NCBI RefSeq assembly: GCF_017815135.1
Contig: NZ_JAGJCF010000021.1
Coordinates: 19,304-83,303, forward strand
DNA from: Jiella mangrovi
GTDB lineage: Bacteria > Pseudomonadota > Alphaproteobacteria > Rhizobiales > Rhizobiaceae
Length of the DNA stretch: 64,000 nucleotides
Direction of reading: 5' to 3'
Below the pieces are notes generated by a model that was not told the origin of the DNA, did no database searches, and saw nothing but the letters and a program-made list of their open reading frames with translations. Made by a program: the position numbers and the translations under genes. Below are positions 46,500-55,645 of the stretch, in pieces (position 1 is the first letter of the stretch; every line of letters starts with the position of its first letter).

Positions 46500-48167
46500 A
46501 TGTCATCCTTCGTCAAACGCATCCGTCAAAAGCGAGCTTCCGGCCCGCAGGGAACGGCGCTGCAACGCACCGGCGGCTCGTCGACCACCGCCGCCAAAGC
46601 ATTCGGGGAAGAGCCCCGCTCCAATGCGCAGTCCGGATCCGCACCGTCGGGCGGTGTCCCGCGGCCCGATGCCGCCAGGAAGCCCCGCGGTCGCGAGAAG
46701 CTGACGGGCCTCGGCAAGGTCCTCCAGTCGATCGAATCCCTCGACTTCCAGGCTTTTAGGGCGCGCGGCAACAAGACCGACGACCTGCAACCACAGCCCA
46801 AACGGGGCGAGCCGGGCGCGGGCAGAAGGGGCGCGGCCAGGTCATCGGACGGCGATGCAAGGCAGTTCGCGCCGGCGGAGCCGCAATTTTCGAACGCGCC
46901 GCAGGTCGATGTGGCAGGTCGGCGGGGAGAGGTGGATTTTCCGACATCGCCGTCCCTGCCCGCCAGCGCACCGACCTCCCGGTCTCCGGCCAAGACCCCG
47001 AGGGCGCCGTCGACCGCAGAGAGCCTGGAACTGAGGCCGGAGGCGGCCGGCAGCATCCGCCGGCTCGACGTCATTGCCGAGAAGACCGGCGGCGGCCGCA
47101 AGCCGCCATGGCTGTTCCTCGGGATCTTCGTCCTGCCGGTGCTCGTCACCGCGATCTATCTCGTCTTCTTCGCCGCCGACCGCTACACCACCGAGGCGAG
47201 CTACATCGTGCGCAGGGGCGGCGCGACGCTGAGCGCGAGTTCCGCCATACCCGGGATCGGTCGCTCCGACGATTCGAGCGAGGCGATTGCCGTCTACTTC
47301 AAGTCTCGCGACGCGGCGGAGCATCTGGCCAAACACATCGACCTGAAGACCAAGCTGATGCACCCGTCGGCGGATTTTCTGACCTCCTATCCGGGTTTCT
47401 TCTACGACGAGACCAATGAAGGTCTCTTCAATGCCATGGAGGACGCGGTCGACGTCGAGTTCGATTCCGACACCGGCATCTCGACGCTCTACGTCACGGC
47501 CTTCACGCCGCAGGACGCCAAGGACCTCGCCACGGCGCTCCTGACGGAGGCGGAAAATCTCGTCAACCGCATGAACGATCGGGCGACGAACGACGCGATC
47601 GCCTTTGCCAAAGAGATCGTCAAGGAGAACGAGAATCGGGTGCGGGGCGTGCAGAAGCGGATGACCGACTTCCGCAACAACGAAAGCATCATCGATCCCA
47701 ATGCTCAGTCGACGGCGCAGCTCGGCCTGATGACCGAGTTGAGCCAGCAGGTCACCAACGTCGATACCCAGATCGCCCAGTTGCGGGCCTCTGCCCCGAA
47801 GAACCCGCGTCTGGCAAGCCTCGTCGAACAGCGCAAGGCGCTCAGCTCCGAGGTCGCGGAGATCCGCGGCGAGCTGGCCGGAAGCGATTCCTCGCTCGCG
47901 CCGAAGATCTCGGCCTACGAAAACCTGGCCCTTGAACGCGATCTGGCAGTGCAGGCTCTGACGAACGCCTATGTTTCTCTTGAGGAAGCCCGCCAGGAGG
48001 CCTTTGCCAACCGCCTGTATCTTCAGACCATCGCCACGCCCAACCTGCCCGACCGCCCCTCCCATCCGCAGCCCTTGTTCTGGACGGGCGTCGTCGCGCT
48101 GATCTTCTTCGGCGTTTGGACCGTCGCACGGACGGCCTTCAAGGAAACGATGGAACACTCCACATGA
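46500..48167 (+). CDS. kpsE: KpsE/Wzz-like polysaccharide export inner-membrane protein with a long disordered N-terminus
   Basis: A 555-residue polysaccharide co-polymerase type protein. Residues 1-200 are rich in Ser, Pro, Arg and Gly and look disordered. A transmembrane helix follows at 203-224 (WLFLGIFVLPVLVTAIYLVF), then a periplasmic region with RYTTEASYIVRRGG and a long coiled coil (about 340-500), and a second helix at about 525-547. Typical KpsE is 380-400 residues, so the cytoplasmic extension is unusual. It links KpsMT to the OPX lipoprotein. A second paralogue lies at 52433. Its stop overlaps the kpsT start. Confidence 0.9.
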   Translation: MSSFVKRIRQKRASGPQGTALQRTGGSSTTAAKAFGEEPRSNAQSGSAPSGGVPRPDAARKPRGREKLTGLGKVLQSIESLDFQAFRARGNKTDDLQPQPKRGEPGAGRRGAARSSDGDARQFAPAEPQFSNAPQVDVAGRRGEVDFPTSPSLPASAPTSRSPAKTPRAPSTAESLELRPEAAGSIRRLDVIAEKTGGGRKPPWLFLGIFVLPVLVTAIYLVFFAADRYTTEASYIVRRGGATLSASSAIPGIGRSDDSSEAIAVYFKSRDAAEHLAKHIDLKTKLMHPSADFLTSYPGFFYDETNEGLFNAMEDAVDVEFDSDTGISTLYVTAFTPQDAKDLATALLTEAENLVNRMNDRATNDAIAFAKEIVKENENRVRGVQKRMTDFRNNESIIDPNAQSTAQLGLMTELSQQVTNVDTQIAQLRASAPKNPRLASLVEQRKALSSEVAEIRGELAGSDSSLAPKISAYENLALERDLAVQALTNAYVSLEEARQEAFANRLYLQTIATPNLPDRPSHPQPLFWTGVVALIFFGVWTVARTAFKETMEHST

Positions 48168-48988
48168 TGGGGCTGATGAAGCCGGCAAAGGCCGCCGAGG
48201 CGGCCAAACGAGCGGTCGGCAAACTCGCCGAGACCGGTCTCGCCCCGTCCGCCAAGAGCGGGCGGACGAGGACGCTCGAAGGCGAGCGCACCGTCCCGTC
48301 AGGCGAGCTGCAGGAAAGCTCGCCCCCGGGCGAAGGCTCGATCATCGTGCATGACCTGGTGAAGTCGTATCACGGCGAGGCCGGCACCGTGCGCGTCCTC
48401 GACGGTATCAGCTTCGACATCGGCCCTGGCGAGAAGATTGCGGTTCTCGGCAAGAACGGTGCCGGCAAGTCCACCCTCGTCAAGCTGATCGGCGGCGTCG
48501 AACAGCCCACCGGCGGCTTCGTCCATCGCGGCTTGAGCATGTGCTGGCCGCTGAGCTTCGGCGGCGGCGGCGTGCATCCCGGCATGAACGGTCTCGACAA
48601 CATCCGCTTCATCGCCCGTGTCTACAATCGGCCGATCCAGGAGACGATCGACTTCGTCGAGGATTTCGCCGAACTCGGCCGGTATATCCGCTATCCCGTC
48701 AAGACCTACTCGTCCGGCATGAAGATGCGCCTCGCCTTCGCGCTGACGATGGCGGTCGATTTCGACTGCTATCTGATCGACGAGGTCCTCGGCGTCGGCG
48801 ACCAGCGCTTTCAGAAGAAGTGCCGCGACGCCCTGTTCGGGCGCAGAGGCCACTGCGCGATGATCCTCGTCAGTCACCATAAGCAGACCGTCCTCGAATA
48901 CTGCTCCAAGGCCCTCGTCCTGAAGCGTGGCCGCAGCCGCCTCTTCGACGATGTCGAATTCGCCCTCGATCTTTACTCGACCCTTTGA
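48164..48988 (+). CDS. kpsT: Polysaccharide export ABC ATPase (KpsT/Wzt-like)
   Basis: A 274-residue ATPase. The nucleotide-binding domain begins at about residue 60 (SIIVHDLVKSYHGEAG), with Walker A LGKNGAGKSTLVK (95), signature YSSGMKMRLAFAL (180) and Walker B CYLIDEVLGVGD (205), then VSHHKQTVLEYC. The KpsT-type signature lacks the usual LSGGQ spacing, as is normal for this family. The first 60 residues (Lys/Ala/Ser-rich) are an extension not found in standard KpsT. The start overlaps the stop of the KpsE-like gene (ATGA). Confidence 0.93.
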   Translation: MMGLMKPAKAAEAAKRAVGKLAETGLAPSAKSGRTRTLEGERTVPSGELQESSPPGEGSIIVHDLVKSYHGEAGTVRVLDGISFDIGPGEKIAVLGKNGAGKSTLVKLIGGVEQPTGGFVHRGLSMCWPLSFGGGGVHPGMNGLDNIRFIARVYNRPIQETIDFVEDFAELGRYIRYPVKTYSSGMKMRLAFALTMAVDFDCYLIDEVLGVGDQRFQKKCRDALFGRRGHCAMILVSHHKQTVLEYCSKALVLKRGRSRLFDDVEFALDLYSTL

Positions 48989-49087
48989 AGAGTCGGCGTC
49001 AGCGAGGGGGAGGCCAGCCGACCTCACCGCCGTTTCAAGCCCACCTGCGAACAGATGCGGCATCCGACAGCCGCCAGAGTGCCCTTC

Positions 49088-50401
49088 ATGACTTTCTTCC
49101 TCGACCTCACGCGGATTTCCTCGCGGCTCCTCAGAGGCGCGCCGACGGGCATCGATCGGGTCGAATATGCCTATGCCGAAGAGCTTGTCTCGAAGCAGAA
49201 ATATGACGAGGTCGTCCCGGTCATCACGACGCCTGTGGCCACCGGCGCGATCCCGCTCGAAACCATGCGGGAGCATCTGGCGAAGATCGAGAGCGGCTGG
49301 CTGCGCGACAGGATCGACAGCAGCGAGGACGCCTTCTACATGAGCCTCAAGCGAAGGATCGAGGCAAAGCCCGATCCACGCCAGGTCGGCGCGACCACGC
49401 TGAAGCGCCAGAGCCGCCGGCAAGCCATCGCCAAGACGCTGCAGTTTCCCTTCCGCGAGATCGCCGGCGCGCCGCAGCTCCTGCGCCGCAAGGTGAATGC
49501 AACGCGGGGTGAAAAACGCGGCTACTTCCACGCCTCCCATACCCAGCTCGACAAGCCGGAGCGCTTTTCCTGGCTGAGCGCGCCGAAGATCCCGTCGGTC
49601 TTTCTCATTCACGACGCCATCCCGGTCGACTATCCCGAATTCTGCTCGCCCGGATCGGCCGCACGCCATCATGCCAGGCTGAAGACGGTGGCCGATCGCG
49701 CCAGCCTGATCATCGCCAATTCGGCCGCCACCGAAACCGCGGTCTCGCGCTACATGAGCGAACAGGGATGGTCGGTTCCCCGGATCGAGGTGGTGCCGCT
49801 TGCCGTCGATCGCTGGTTCACGGCCGCAAAGCACGAGGCGTCGGTCATTCCGGCCGCCCCCTATTTCGTCTGCGTCGGCACGATCGAGCCGCGCAAGAAC
49901 CTGAATTTCCTGTTCAACGTCTGGCGCGGCGTGGTCGAAAAATACGGCAGCGAGGCGCCCAAGCTGGTTCTCGTCGGGCGTCGCGGCTGGGAAAACGAAA
50001 ACATCATCGACATCCTGGAGCGCTCGCGCGAGCTCGGCCCCCATCTCGTCGAGGTGGCCGATCTTTCGGACCTTGGCCTTTCTGCGTTGCTGAGAGGCGC
50101 CCGCGCCCTTCTCGCCCCGTCCCTCGTCGAAGGTTTCAGCCTTCCGGTCGCCGAGGCGCTCGCCATCGGCACGCCGGTGATCGCCTCAGACATCGCCGTC
50201 CACCGCGAAATCTCGGACGGGCGGGCGCTGCTTCTGGGTGCGGTGGACGGTCCGTCCTGGCTTCAGGCCGTCGATGCGATGACGCCGTCCGCGAGCGCGC
50301 TCAGGGACGAATGGGCGCATCGCGCCTCCGGCTACGTCCCGATGAGCTGGGAGCGGCACGTCGAAAAGGCCATGACCGCGATCACCGCGACGATGGCATG
50401 A
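49088..50401 (+). CDS. Glycosyltransferase family 4 (group 1)
   Basis: A 437-residue GT-B glycosyltransferase. The N-terminus MTFFLDLTRISSRLLRG and GIDRVEYAYAEEL is typical of glycosyltransferases in capsule loci. The donor-binding half has FVCVGTIEPRKNLNFL, LVLVGRRGWENENI and the E-x7-E motif SLVEGFSLPVAEALAIGTPV. The sugar donor cannot be inferred. An ATG at 49055 is in frame, but the conserved N-terminus favours 49088. Its stop overlaps a 77-codon ORF (ATGA). Confidence 0.9.
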   Translation: MTFFLDLTRISSRLLRGAPTGIDRVEYAYAEELVSKQKYDEVVPVITTPVATGAIPLETMREHLAKIESGWLRDRIDSSEDAFYMSLKRRIEAKPDPRQVGATTLKRQSRRQAIAKTLQFPFREIAGAPQLLRRKVNATRGEKRGYFHASHTQLDKPERFSWLSAPKIPSVFLIHDAIPVDYPEFCSPGSAARHHARLKTVADRASLIIANSAATETAVSRYMSEQGWSVPRIEVVPLAVDRWFTAAKHEASVIPAAPYFVCVGTIEPRKNLNFLFNVWRGVVEKYGSEAPKLVLVGRRGWENENIIDILERSRELGPHLVEVADLSDLGLSALLRGARALLAPSLVEGFSLPVAEALAIGTPVIASDIAVHREISDGRALLLGAVDGPSWLQAVDAMTPSASALRDEWAHRASGYVPMSWERHVEKAMTAITATMA

Positions 50402-50631
50402 CGCAGCCGAAGCCGCACCACCGCCTTGGCGGCCCGTCGCTGCCGGTAGGCCGCTTGCCGATCGCGGAGGCCGCCGGCGCCGTTTCGCTCGACGATCCCG
50501 CCCCGCCGTTGTGGACCCGCGATCCGTTTCATGCGCTGGGGCCGAAGCTCGCCCGACATTCGACTATGCAAGCCGCACCAAATCACCCATGTATCGAGCC
50601 TCCTTTCGATACCAACTCGGAAATTCGATGA
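50398..50631 (+). CDS. Small ORF coupled to glycosyltransferase genes on both sides
   Basis: A 77-codon ORF whose ATG overlaps the upstream glycosyltransferase stop (ATGA) and whose TGA overlaps the downstream glycosyltransferase ATG (ATGA). The product is Pro- and His-rich (QPKPHHRLGGPSLPVGRL, DDPAPPLWTRDPFHALGP) with no membrane segment. No family is recognised. The double four-base overlap is the main support. If not translated as a protein of its own, it could serve to couple the two glycosyltransferases. Confidence 0.5.
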   Translation: MTQPKPHHRLGGPSLPVGRLPIAEAAGAVSLDDPAPPLWTRDPFHALGPKLARHSTMQAAPNHPCIEPPFDTNSEIR

Positions 50632-51956
50632 CAGCACCGGTTTTGATCGAGGGCCGCAATCTCGCAATCAAGGATGGCACCGGCATCGCGTCCTATGCCC
50701 GCAACCTGACCGAAAGTCTGAGGCATCTCGGCTACGATCTCGACCTCCTGTTCGACACGCAGTTCCGCCTCAGCGCCGACCGGCCCGACTGGAACGAGGT
50801 TCAGCTCTACGACATGTCGAACCGGCAGGGCGGCCGCATCAGCCGCTCGCAGCGCTATCGCCGGGTCTTTCGCTATCTCACCGTGCCGCCCATGGCGCTC
50901 GATGCGATCGAGGTGGCCGAGACCGGCCTCATCTCCGATCGCGGCGTCTTTCCAGGCCTCACGGGCTATGGCCGTCGCATGGCCATCGAGATGCTGTTCA
51001 TGCGCGCCGACCAGCACCTCCTGCGCTACGGCCGGCGGCTCACCGTCAAGCCGCTGCGTCAGCCCGGACTGTTCCACGCCACCCATCCGACGGCTATCGA
51101 GATCAAGGGCTGCCCGAACCTCTACACCGTCCACGACCTCGTGCCCCTGCGGCTGCCGCATCTGACGCTCGACAACAAGCGGGCCTTCTACAAGACCCTC
51201 AAGGCCATCGCCGACAAGGCCGAGCGGATCGTCACCGTTTCGGAGAACTCCAGGCGCGATTTCCTCGAGCGCTTTCCGATCGACGAGGATCGTGTCGTCA
51301 ACACCTATCAGGCCGTCTCCCTTCCGGACGAATACCTGGCCCGGTCGCAAGACGAGAAAACCCGCGAGATCCACGCCTTCGGCCTGACGCCGCAGAAGTA
51401 CTTCGTCTTCGTCGGCGCGCTGGAGCCGAAGAAAAATCTCGAGCGTCTGATCGATGCCTATCTCGCGGCCGATTCCGACCATCGCCTCGTCATCGTCGGC
51501 AAGCTTGGCTGGGGATATGAGCGGATCGTCGAGAAGCTGCAGAGGATTTCCGAGCGCCCGCCGGTGACCCGCGACGGCGAGCCTTCGACCCTCAGCGACC
51601 GGATCATCCATCTGTCCTACCTGCCGTTCACCCAGGTCCTGTGCCTGATCGAGAACGCCCGGGCGCTTCTGTTTCCCTCGCTCTACGAGGGGTTCGGCCT
51701 GCCCGCCCTCGAAGCGATGCTGCTCGGAACGCCGGTCATTTCCGCCAATACCAGCTCCTTGCCGGAAGTGGTCGGCGAGGCCGGCCTCCTGGTCGATCCC
51801 TACGATGAGAGCGCGATCAGCCGCGCGATCCGGACCATCGACCATGACGCGGATCTGCGCGAGGAGCTGAAACGGCGCGGCCCCGCCCAGGCTGCGCTGT
51901 TTTCGCCCGAGCGCTTTACCGAGCGCATGAAGGCGGTCTACGACGACGCCCTGTGA
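50628..51956 (+). CDS. Glycosyltransferase family 4 (group 1)
   Basis: A 442-residue GT-B enzyme. It starts VLIEGRNLAIKDGTGIASYA, has NLYTVHDLVPLRLPHLTLDN at mid-protein, FVFVGALEPKKNLERLIDAY and the donor-site E-x7-E in SLYEGFGLPALEAMLLGTPV. The ATG at 50628 overlaps the stop of the preceding small ORF; an upstream in-frame ATG (50589) is possible but the family N-terminus begins near VLIEGRN. It probably adds a sugar to the polysaccharide exported by the KpsMTE-like system. Confidence 0.9.
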   Translation: MTAPVLIEGRNLAIKDGTGIASYARNLTESLRHLGYDLDLLFDTQFRLSADRPDWNEVQLYDMSNRQGGRISRSQRYRRVFRYLTVPPMALDAIEVAETGLISDRGVFPGLTGYGRRMAIEMLFMRADQHLLRYGRRLTVKPLRQPGLFHATHPTAIEIKGCPNLYTVHDLVPLRLPHLTLDNKRAFYKTLKAIADKAERIVTVSENSRRDFLERFPIDEDRVVNTYQAVSLPDEYLARSQDEKTREIHAFGLTPQKYFVFVGALEPKKNLERLIDAYLAADSDHRLVIVGKLGWGYERIVEKLQRISERPPVTRDGEPSTLSDRIIHLSYLPFTQVLCLIENARALLFPSLYEGFGLPALEAMLLGTPVISANTSSLPEVVGEAGLLVDPYDESAISRAIRTIDHDADLREELKRRGPAQAALFSPERFTERMKAVYDDAL

Positions 51957-52432
51957 GCCAGACGACCGCCCCAAAAGCCGCATTATTGCCGGAATGGCGT
52001 CGCAGTTGCAGACGGAACGGGATGATCGGCGCTTGCGGCTGGAGCGCCGTGCGTTTGAAAGGACGCACAGAGGACGCTCTAACCTATTGAATCTACGCAT
52101 CATGCTTTTTGAAAATCGATTCCCGATTTTCGGGCCGATGCTGTAAGGATCAACTCTCGCATGGAGAGACGGAAAGCCGAAGGTCAGCACCAGGTTTCAG
52201 CGAAGGTCATGCGATACCACGGGAAACTGGCGATGCCGCCATTCCACCGGATCTACGGCCGATCGCGGCATGACGCCGCCGGCCCGCGGCCGAGGCACGG
52301 TGCCGACGGCCCGAGGACGAGGCCCCGAAACGCGCTGCAGATTGCCGATTTTGCGGCCTTTTCCGGATTGCCGGTTCGTCACGGCCCTGGATTGCGCTAT
52401 AGCAGGGCTGGCTGTTTGAAGAGGACTGATGC
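51957..52432. other. Gap between the second glycosyltransferase and the second KpsE-like gene
   Basis: No gene is convincingly supported; a 94-codon plus frame (52161-52445) has unusual composition and overlaps the next start. The gap holds a dispersed repeat (52030-52142). GAGG lies eight bases before the TTG start at 52433. Confidence 0.5.
52030..52142 (-). repeat. Dispersed repeat with GTGCGT hairpin and AAAATCG core
   Basis: Read on the minus strand, GCATCGGCCCGAAAATCGG, then AAAGCATGATGCG, GATTCAATAGGTTAGAGCG and GTGCGTCCTTTC line up with 63639-63725 in the same order. The part near 52050-52076 forms a hairpin (GTGCGT...ACGCAC). This is one member of a widespread rhizobial intergenic family. 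It may double as a transcription terminator. Confidence 0.75.
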
Positions 52433-53614
52433 TTGTCTGCGTTGACGACATTCGAAGATCTGAAGGCGAGAGGCAGAGGGCAGGGATCGGCCCGTCTCCG
52501 CTCGCTGCGCTCGACGTTCAGCTTCGGCAGGATCCTCTTCCTCGCCATCGTCGTCATACCGACGCTGGTCACCACCATTTATTACGGCTTCATCGCGTCT
52601 GATCGCTATGTCTCGGAAAGCCGCTACATCGTGCGCAGTGCCTCGACGCAGGATGTCAGCGGCTTCACCTCGATCCTGAAGACCTTCGGCATCTCCAAGG
52701 CCGACGACGACAGCTATGCAGTCCACAGCTACATCCTGTCGCGCGACGCGCTGCACGATCTGATGAAGACGCTGCCGATGGAGACCTATCTCAATCGCGA
52801 CGGCGCCGACCCGGTTTCGAAATGCTACAAGCCGTGGTCCAGCCATACGTTCGAGACGCTCTACACGTGCTATCTCGCACATGTCTCGACTATTCGCGAG
52901 AGCACCACGGGCATCAGCGAGCTGACCGTGGACCTGTTCCGGCCGGAGGATTCGCAGAAGGTCGCGGAGAGGCTGCTGCATCTGGGAGAACAGCTCGCCA
53001 ACCGCATGAACCGGCGGGCCGAAGCGGATGCCGTTTCCAACGCCAACGAATTCCTGTCCCAGGCCGAGGCGCGCGTCGCCGAGGCGCATGACAACCTGAC
53101 CAAGTTCCGCAACCAGGAACAGTTCCTCGACATTCAGGGCGAAGCTGCCCCGACCTCCACCGTCATCACCGGGCTGGCCTCCGAGCTGGCACGGACACGG
53201 GCGGAAATCGAACAGCAGACGCAGCTCTCGCCGAGCAGTCCGGGCCTCGGGTCGCTGAAGACGAAGGCGCTGATCCTGCAGGATCAGATCAATGCGGAGA
53301 AGGCCAAGCTGGCCGGAGGCAGCGGCGCGTTGTCGAACCAGATCTCCAGCTTCGAAAATCTCACCCTTCGCAAGGAGATCGCCAATCAGGCCCTTTCCAT
53401 CGCGTCGCGGGCGATCGATCAGGCGCGGCTGGAGGCGAGGCGTCAGCGGATCTATCTCGAGACCATCGTGAAGCCCAATCTTCCCGACGAAGCGAACGAA
53501 CCGAAAAGGCTGCGGACGATCCTCACGGTTCTCGTCCTGTCGCTCATGCTGTTCGTCGTCGTGTGGATGATGCTGATCGGCGGCCGCGAGCACCTGAACC
53601 ACAACACCTATTAG
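52433..53614 (+). CDS. kpsE: Second KpsE/Wzz-like polysaccharide export protein
   Basis: A 393-residue KpsE-type inner-membrane protein of normal length. TM1 at about 34-55 (ILFLAIVVIPTLVTTIYYGF), then SDRYVSESRYIVRSAS, a periplasmic coiled coil (about 190-330) and TM2 at 363-384 (LTVLVLSLMLFVVVWMMLI). The segment after TM1 resembles the first KpsE-like protein in this locus, so the two are paralogues. The start is TTG, with GAGG at good distance; no ATG fits this frame earlier. It is the last gene of the locus and separated from the rest by 476 bases, so it may have its own promoter. Confidence 0.88.
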   Translation: MSALTTFEDLKARGRGQGSARLRSLRSTFSFGRILFLAIVVIPTLVTTIYYGFIASDRYVSESRYIVRSASTQDVSGFTSILKTFGISKADDDSYAVHSYILSRDALHDLMKTLPMETYLNRDGADPVSKCYKPWSSHTFETLYTCYLAHVSTIRESTTGISELTVDLFRPEDSQKVAERLLHLGEQLANRMNRRAEADAVSNANEFLSQAEARVAEAHDNLTKFRNQEQFLDIQGEAAPTSTVITGLASELARTRAEIEQQTQLSPSSPGLGSLKTKALILQDQINAEKAKLAGGSGALSNQISSFENLTLRKEIANQALSIASRAIDQARLEARRQRIYLETIVKPNLPDEANEPKRLRTILTVLVLSLMLFVVVWMMLIGGREHLNHNTY

Positions 53615-53616
53615 AG

Positions 53617-53650
53617 CGCCCCGCGTCCTATCGGACGCAGACAGGGCGTT
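53617..53650 (+). terminator. Hairpin after the second KpsE-like gene
   Basis: CGCCC and GGGCG enclose an inner stem GCGTCC-TATC-GGACGC, followed by GTTTCC. TTAGAGCGCC before it matches the start of the repeat at 63703 and, in reverse, at 52060-52080, so this terminator is a copy of the same repeat module. Confidence 0.55.
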
Positions 53651-53998
53651 TCCAGGATTTTGAAACCCGCATCGCTGCCCGGCCTTCGATCCTGCGCATC
53701 GGCCCGTTTTCAGAGATTAGCGCCGCATCCCATGCGGAAAATGCCGGCTCGCGCCAGCAAACAGGCTACGCCCTCCCCGTCTTCGGTCGCCTTGCCAGGG
53801 CTGGCGGCCGGATCGCAAGGAGCCCGGCCGGGTCGATCAAAACTCCCCCGCATCGACCGGGCGTCGCCATGAAGGTCGATATCGCGCGATAGCGCCGGGA
53901 CCGGACAGTTCGCTCCGATGGCCCGGCCCGTGCCCTCTGCCGTAATCGCCGCGCTCTTCGACGCGAGCCGGCTGCGCCGGAAATCTCCCGCAAACGAA

Positions 53999-54037
53999 AA
54001 GACCGGCGTCGGCTGAGTGGCCGACACCGGTCTTGCA
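53999..54037. terminator. Bidirectional terminator-like hairpin
   Basis: AAGACCGGCGTCGGC and GCCGACACCGGTCTT form a long stem with one mismatch around a short TGAGTG loop, with As on the left and Ts on the right. It lies downstream of the L,D-transpeptidase gene (minus strand). Confidence 0.7.
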
Positions 54038-54121
54038 TTGTCATCACGGGCGTTGCGCGCACTGCCGATGCAGGGGCCGCCCGATCCGGACAGCCCTCAG
54101 GCCGTCTGGCCGGGCCGCGGC

Positions 54122-54856
54122 TCAGCGCTTGGCGAGCCGCTCGTTGCCCTGCAGAACCACGACCTTGGCGCCCAGGGGAACGCGGTTGTAGAGGTCGATG
54201 ATGTCCTGGTTCATCAGGCGGATGCAGCCGGACGAGGCGGCCGTGCCGATGGTCCACCATTCGGGCGTTCCATGCAGGCGGAAGAGCGTGTCCTTGCCGT
54301 TCTGCCAGAGATAGAGGGCGCGGGCGCCGAGCGGGTTGGTGAGGCCGGGATCCATGCCCTCGCGATAGGGCTCGAGCTCGGGCTTGCGGTCGATCATTTC
54401 CTTCGGCGGGAACCACTTCGGCCAGTGCTGCTTGTCGTGCACCTCCGCATCGCCGGCCCAGGAGAAGCCCTGGCGGCCGACGCCGATGCCGTAGCGCATC
54501 GCCATGCCCGAGCCTTCGATCACGTAGAGGAAACGATGCGGCGTATCGACCACGACCGTTCCCGGCTCGTAGTTCGCCCCTTCCGGATAGGACACGCGCT
54601 GGCGCAGGAACTGCGGGTCGATCTTGTCGGTCGGGATCGCCGGCAGGGAAAAGCCGTCATCGACCCTGGCGGCGTAGTCCAGCTTGTCGACTGCCGCGAT
54701 GCTCCCGGCATTCGCGATGTTGTCCGGCCCCGCATAGGCGGCGACCTGGGATCCGGAGACCGGGCTGAGGGACGCGCGGCGCGGATCGTCGGCGCAACCA
54801 GCCAGCAGCAAGGATGCGATCGCGATGCCGCTGGCGAGAATTGTCTTGATCGTCAT
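54122..54856 (-). CDS. L,D-transpeptidase lipoprotein (YkuD domain)
   Basis: A 244-residue envelope enzyme that forms 3-3 peptidoglycan cross-links or anchors outer-membrane proteins. A lipoprotein signal ends ASLLLAGCADD (Cys about residue 21). The YkuD domain follows from about 95 (PGTVVVDTPHRFLYVIEG), with catalytic site HGTPEWWTIG and SSGCIRLMNQD (His and Cys). The ATG at 54856 is preferred to the TTG at 54868. It stands alone with a terminator-like hairpin downstream. Confidence 0.94.
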   Translation of the reverse strand: MTIKTILASGIAIASLLLAGCADDPRRASLSPVSGSQVAAYAGPDNIANAGSIAAVDKLDYAARVDDGFSLPAIPTDKIDPQFLRQRVSYPEGANYEPGTVVVDTPHRFLYVIEGSGMAMRYGIGVGRQGFSWAGDAEVHDKQHWPKWFPPKEMIDRKPELEPYREGMDPGLTNPLGARALYLWQNGKDTLFRLHGTPEWWTIGTAASSGCIRLMNQDIIDLYNRVPLGAKVVVLQGNERLAKR

Positions 54857-55089
54857 GACGGCTGCCAATGGTTCTTGAATGATCGGAATATCTGTTCGGC
54901 TCGACCTTCGAGGTCAGCTGATCCGGTTCACGCTTTCGATAGGCTTCATCCGGCGATCGAGCAATGTCCGCATTTCAGCCCAGCATGGTTAAGAAACAAT
55001 TTGTTGCCCCGCCGTCACAGTTGACCTGTGGCGGCAAAGCGACATCTGCATCGCCGATCGGGACATCGCGAACCCAAGAGGTTCAGACC

Positions 55090-55485
55090 ATGAATATCGG
55101 AGAGGCCGCGCGCCGGTCTGGCCTGCCGCCGAAGACGATCCGCTACTATGAGGACGTCGGACTGATCAAGCCGGCGCGGGCGAACAACGGCTATCGCGAC
55201 TATCAGGAGCGCGACGTGCATGTGTTGCGCTTTTTGCAGCGATCGCGCTCGCTGGGCTTCTCCATCGCCGAAGCCCGCAAGCTCTTGTCGCTTTACGATG
55301 ACGAAAACCGTCACCGCGAGGACGTCTACAGGCTGGTGAAGCGTCGGCTGGCGGAGATCGACCAGAAGATCGCCGAACTGCACTCGCTCAAGCGAGCCCT
55401 CGGCGCGCTCACGACCGCCTGCGCGGCAGGCGAAGGCCCCGATTGCCCGATCCTGGAAGAAATCGCCGGCGAGCGGTTTGATTGA
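55090..55485 (+). CDS. cueR: CueR-like MerR-family transcriptional regulator
   Basis: A 131-residue regulator with the MerR helix-turn-helix (MNIGEAARRSGLPPKTIRYY), a dimerisation helix (about 80-110) and a metal loop with Cys111 and Cys119 (CAAGEGPDCPIL). The C-x7-C spacing and the following PIL match CueR, the sensor of Cu(I), Ag(I) and Au(I). The frame back to 54964 is rejected because the family starts MNIGEA. No copper ATPase or chaperone gene is adjacent, so its target is elsewhere. Confidence 0.85.
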   Translation: MNIGEAARRSGLPPKTIRYYEDVGLIKPARANNGYRDYQERDVHVLRFLQRSRSLGFSIAEARKLLSLYDDENRHREDVYRLVKRRLAEIDQKIAELHSLKRALGALTTACAAGEGPDCPILEEIAGERFD

Positions 55486-55645
55486 CGGCAAGGGTCCTCG
55501 ACCGGGCTCGCGATCACGAGGCGTCTGCGCAAGGACGAGGGTCTGTGGCTGATCGGGCACGAGACTTTCCATGGACCGGAAATCGGGACTGACGGCCGGC
55601 TCGAGCCCCGAACAACCGGTTTCACACACCCGATTGCCGCTCTCG

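Larger units (their letters stand above)
53615..54121. other. Gene-free gap with terminator-like hairpins
   Basis: No coding sequence is supported. Two hairpins (53617-53650 and 53999-54037) are listed separately. Confidence 0.55.

Noticed and set aside
52161..52445. 94-codon plus ORF before the second KpsE-like gene
   Set aside because: Composition is unlike a normal protein, no ribosome site, and it overlaps the repeat-flanked gap and the start of the next gene.
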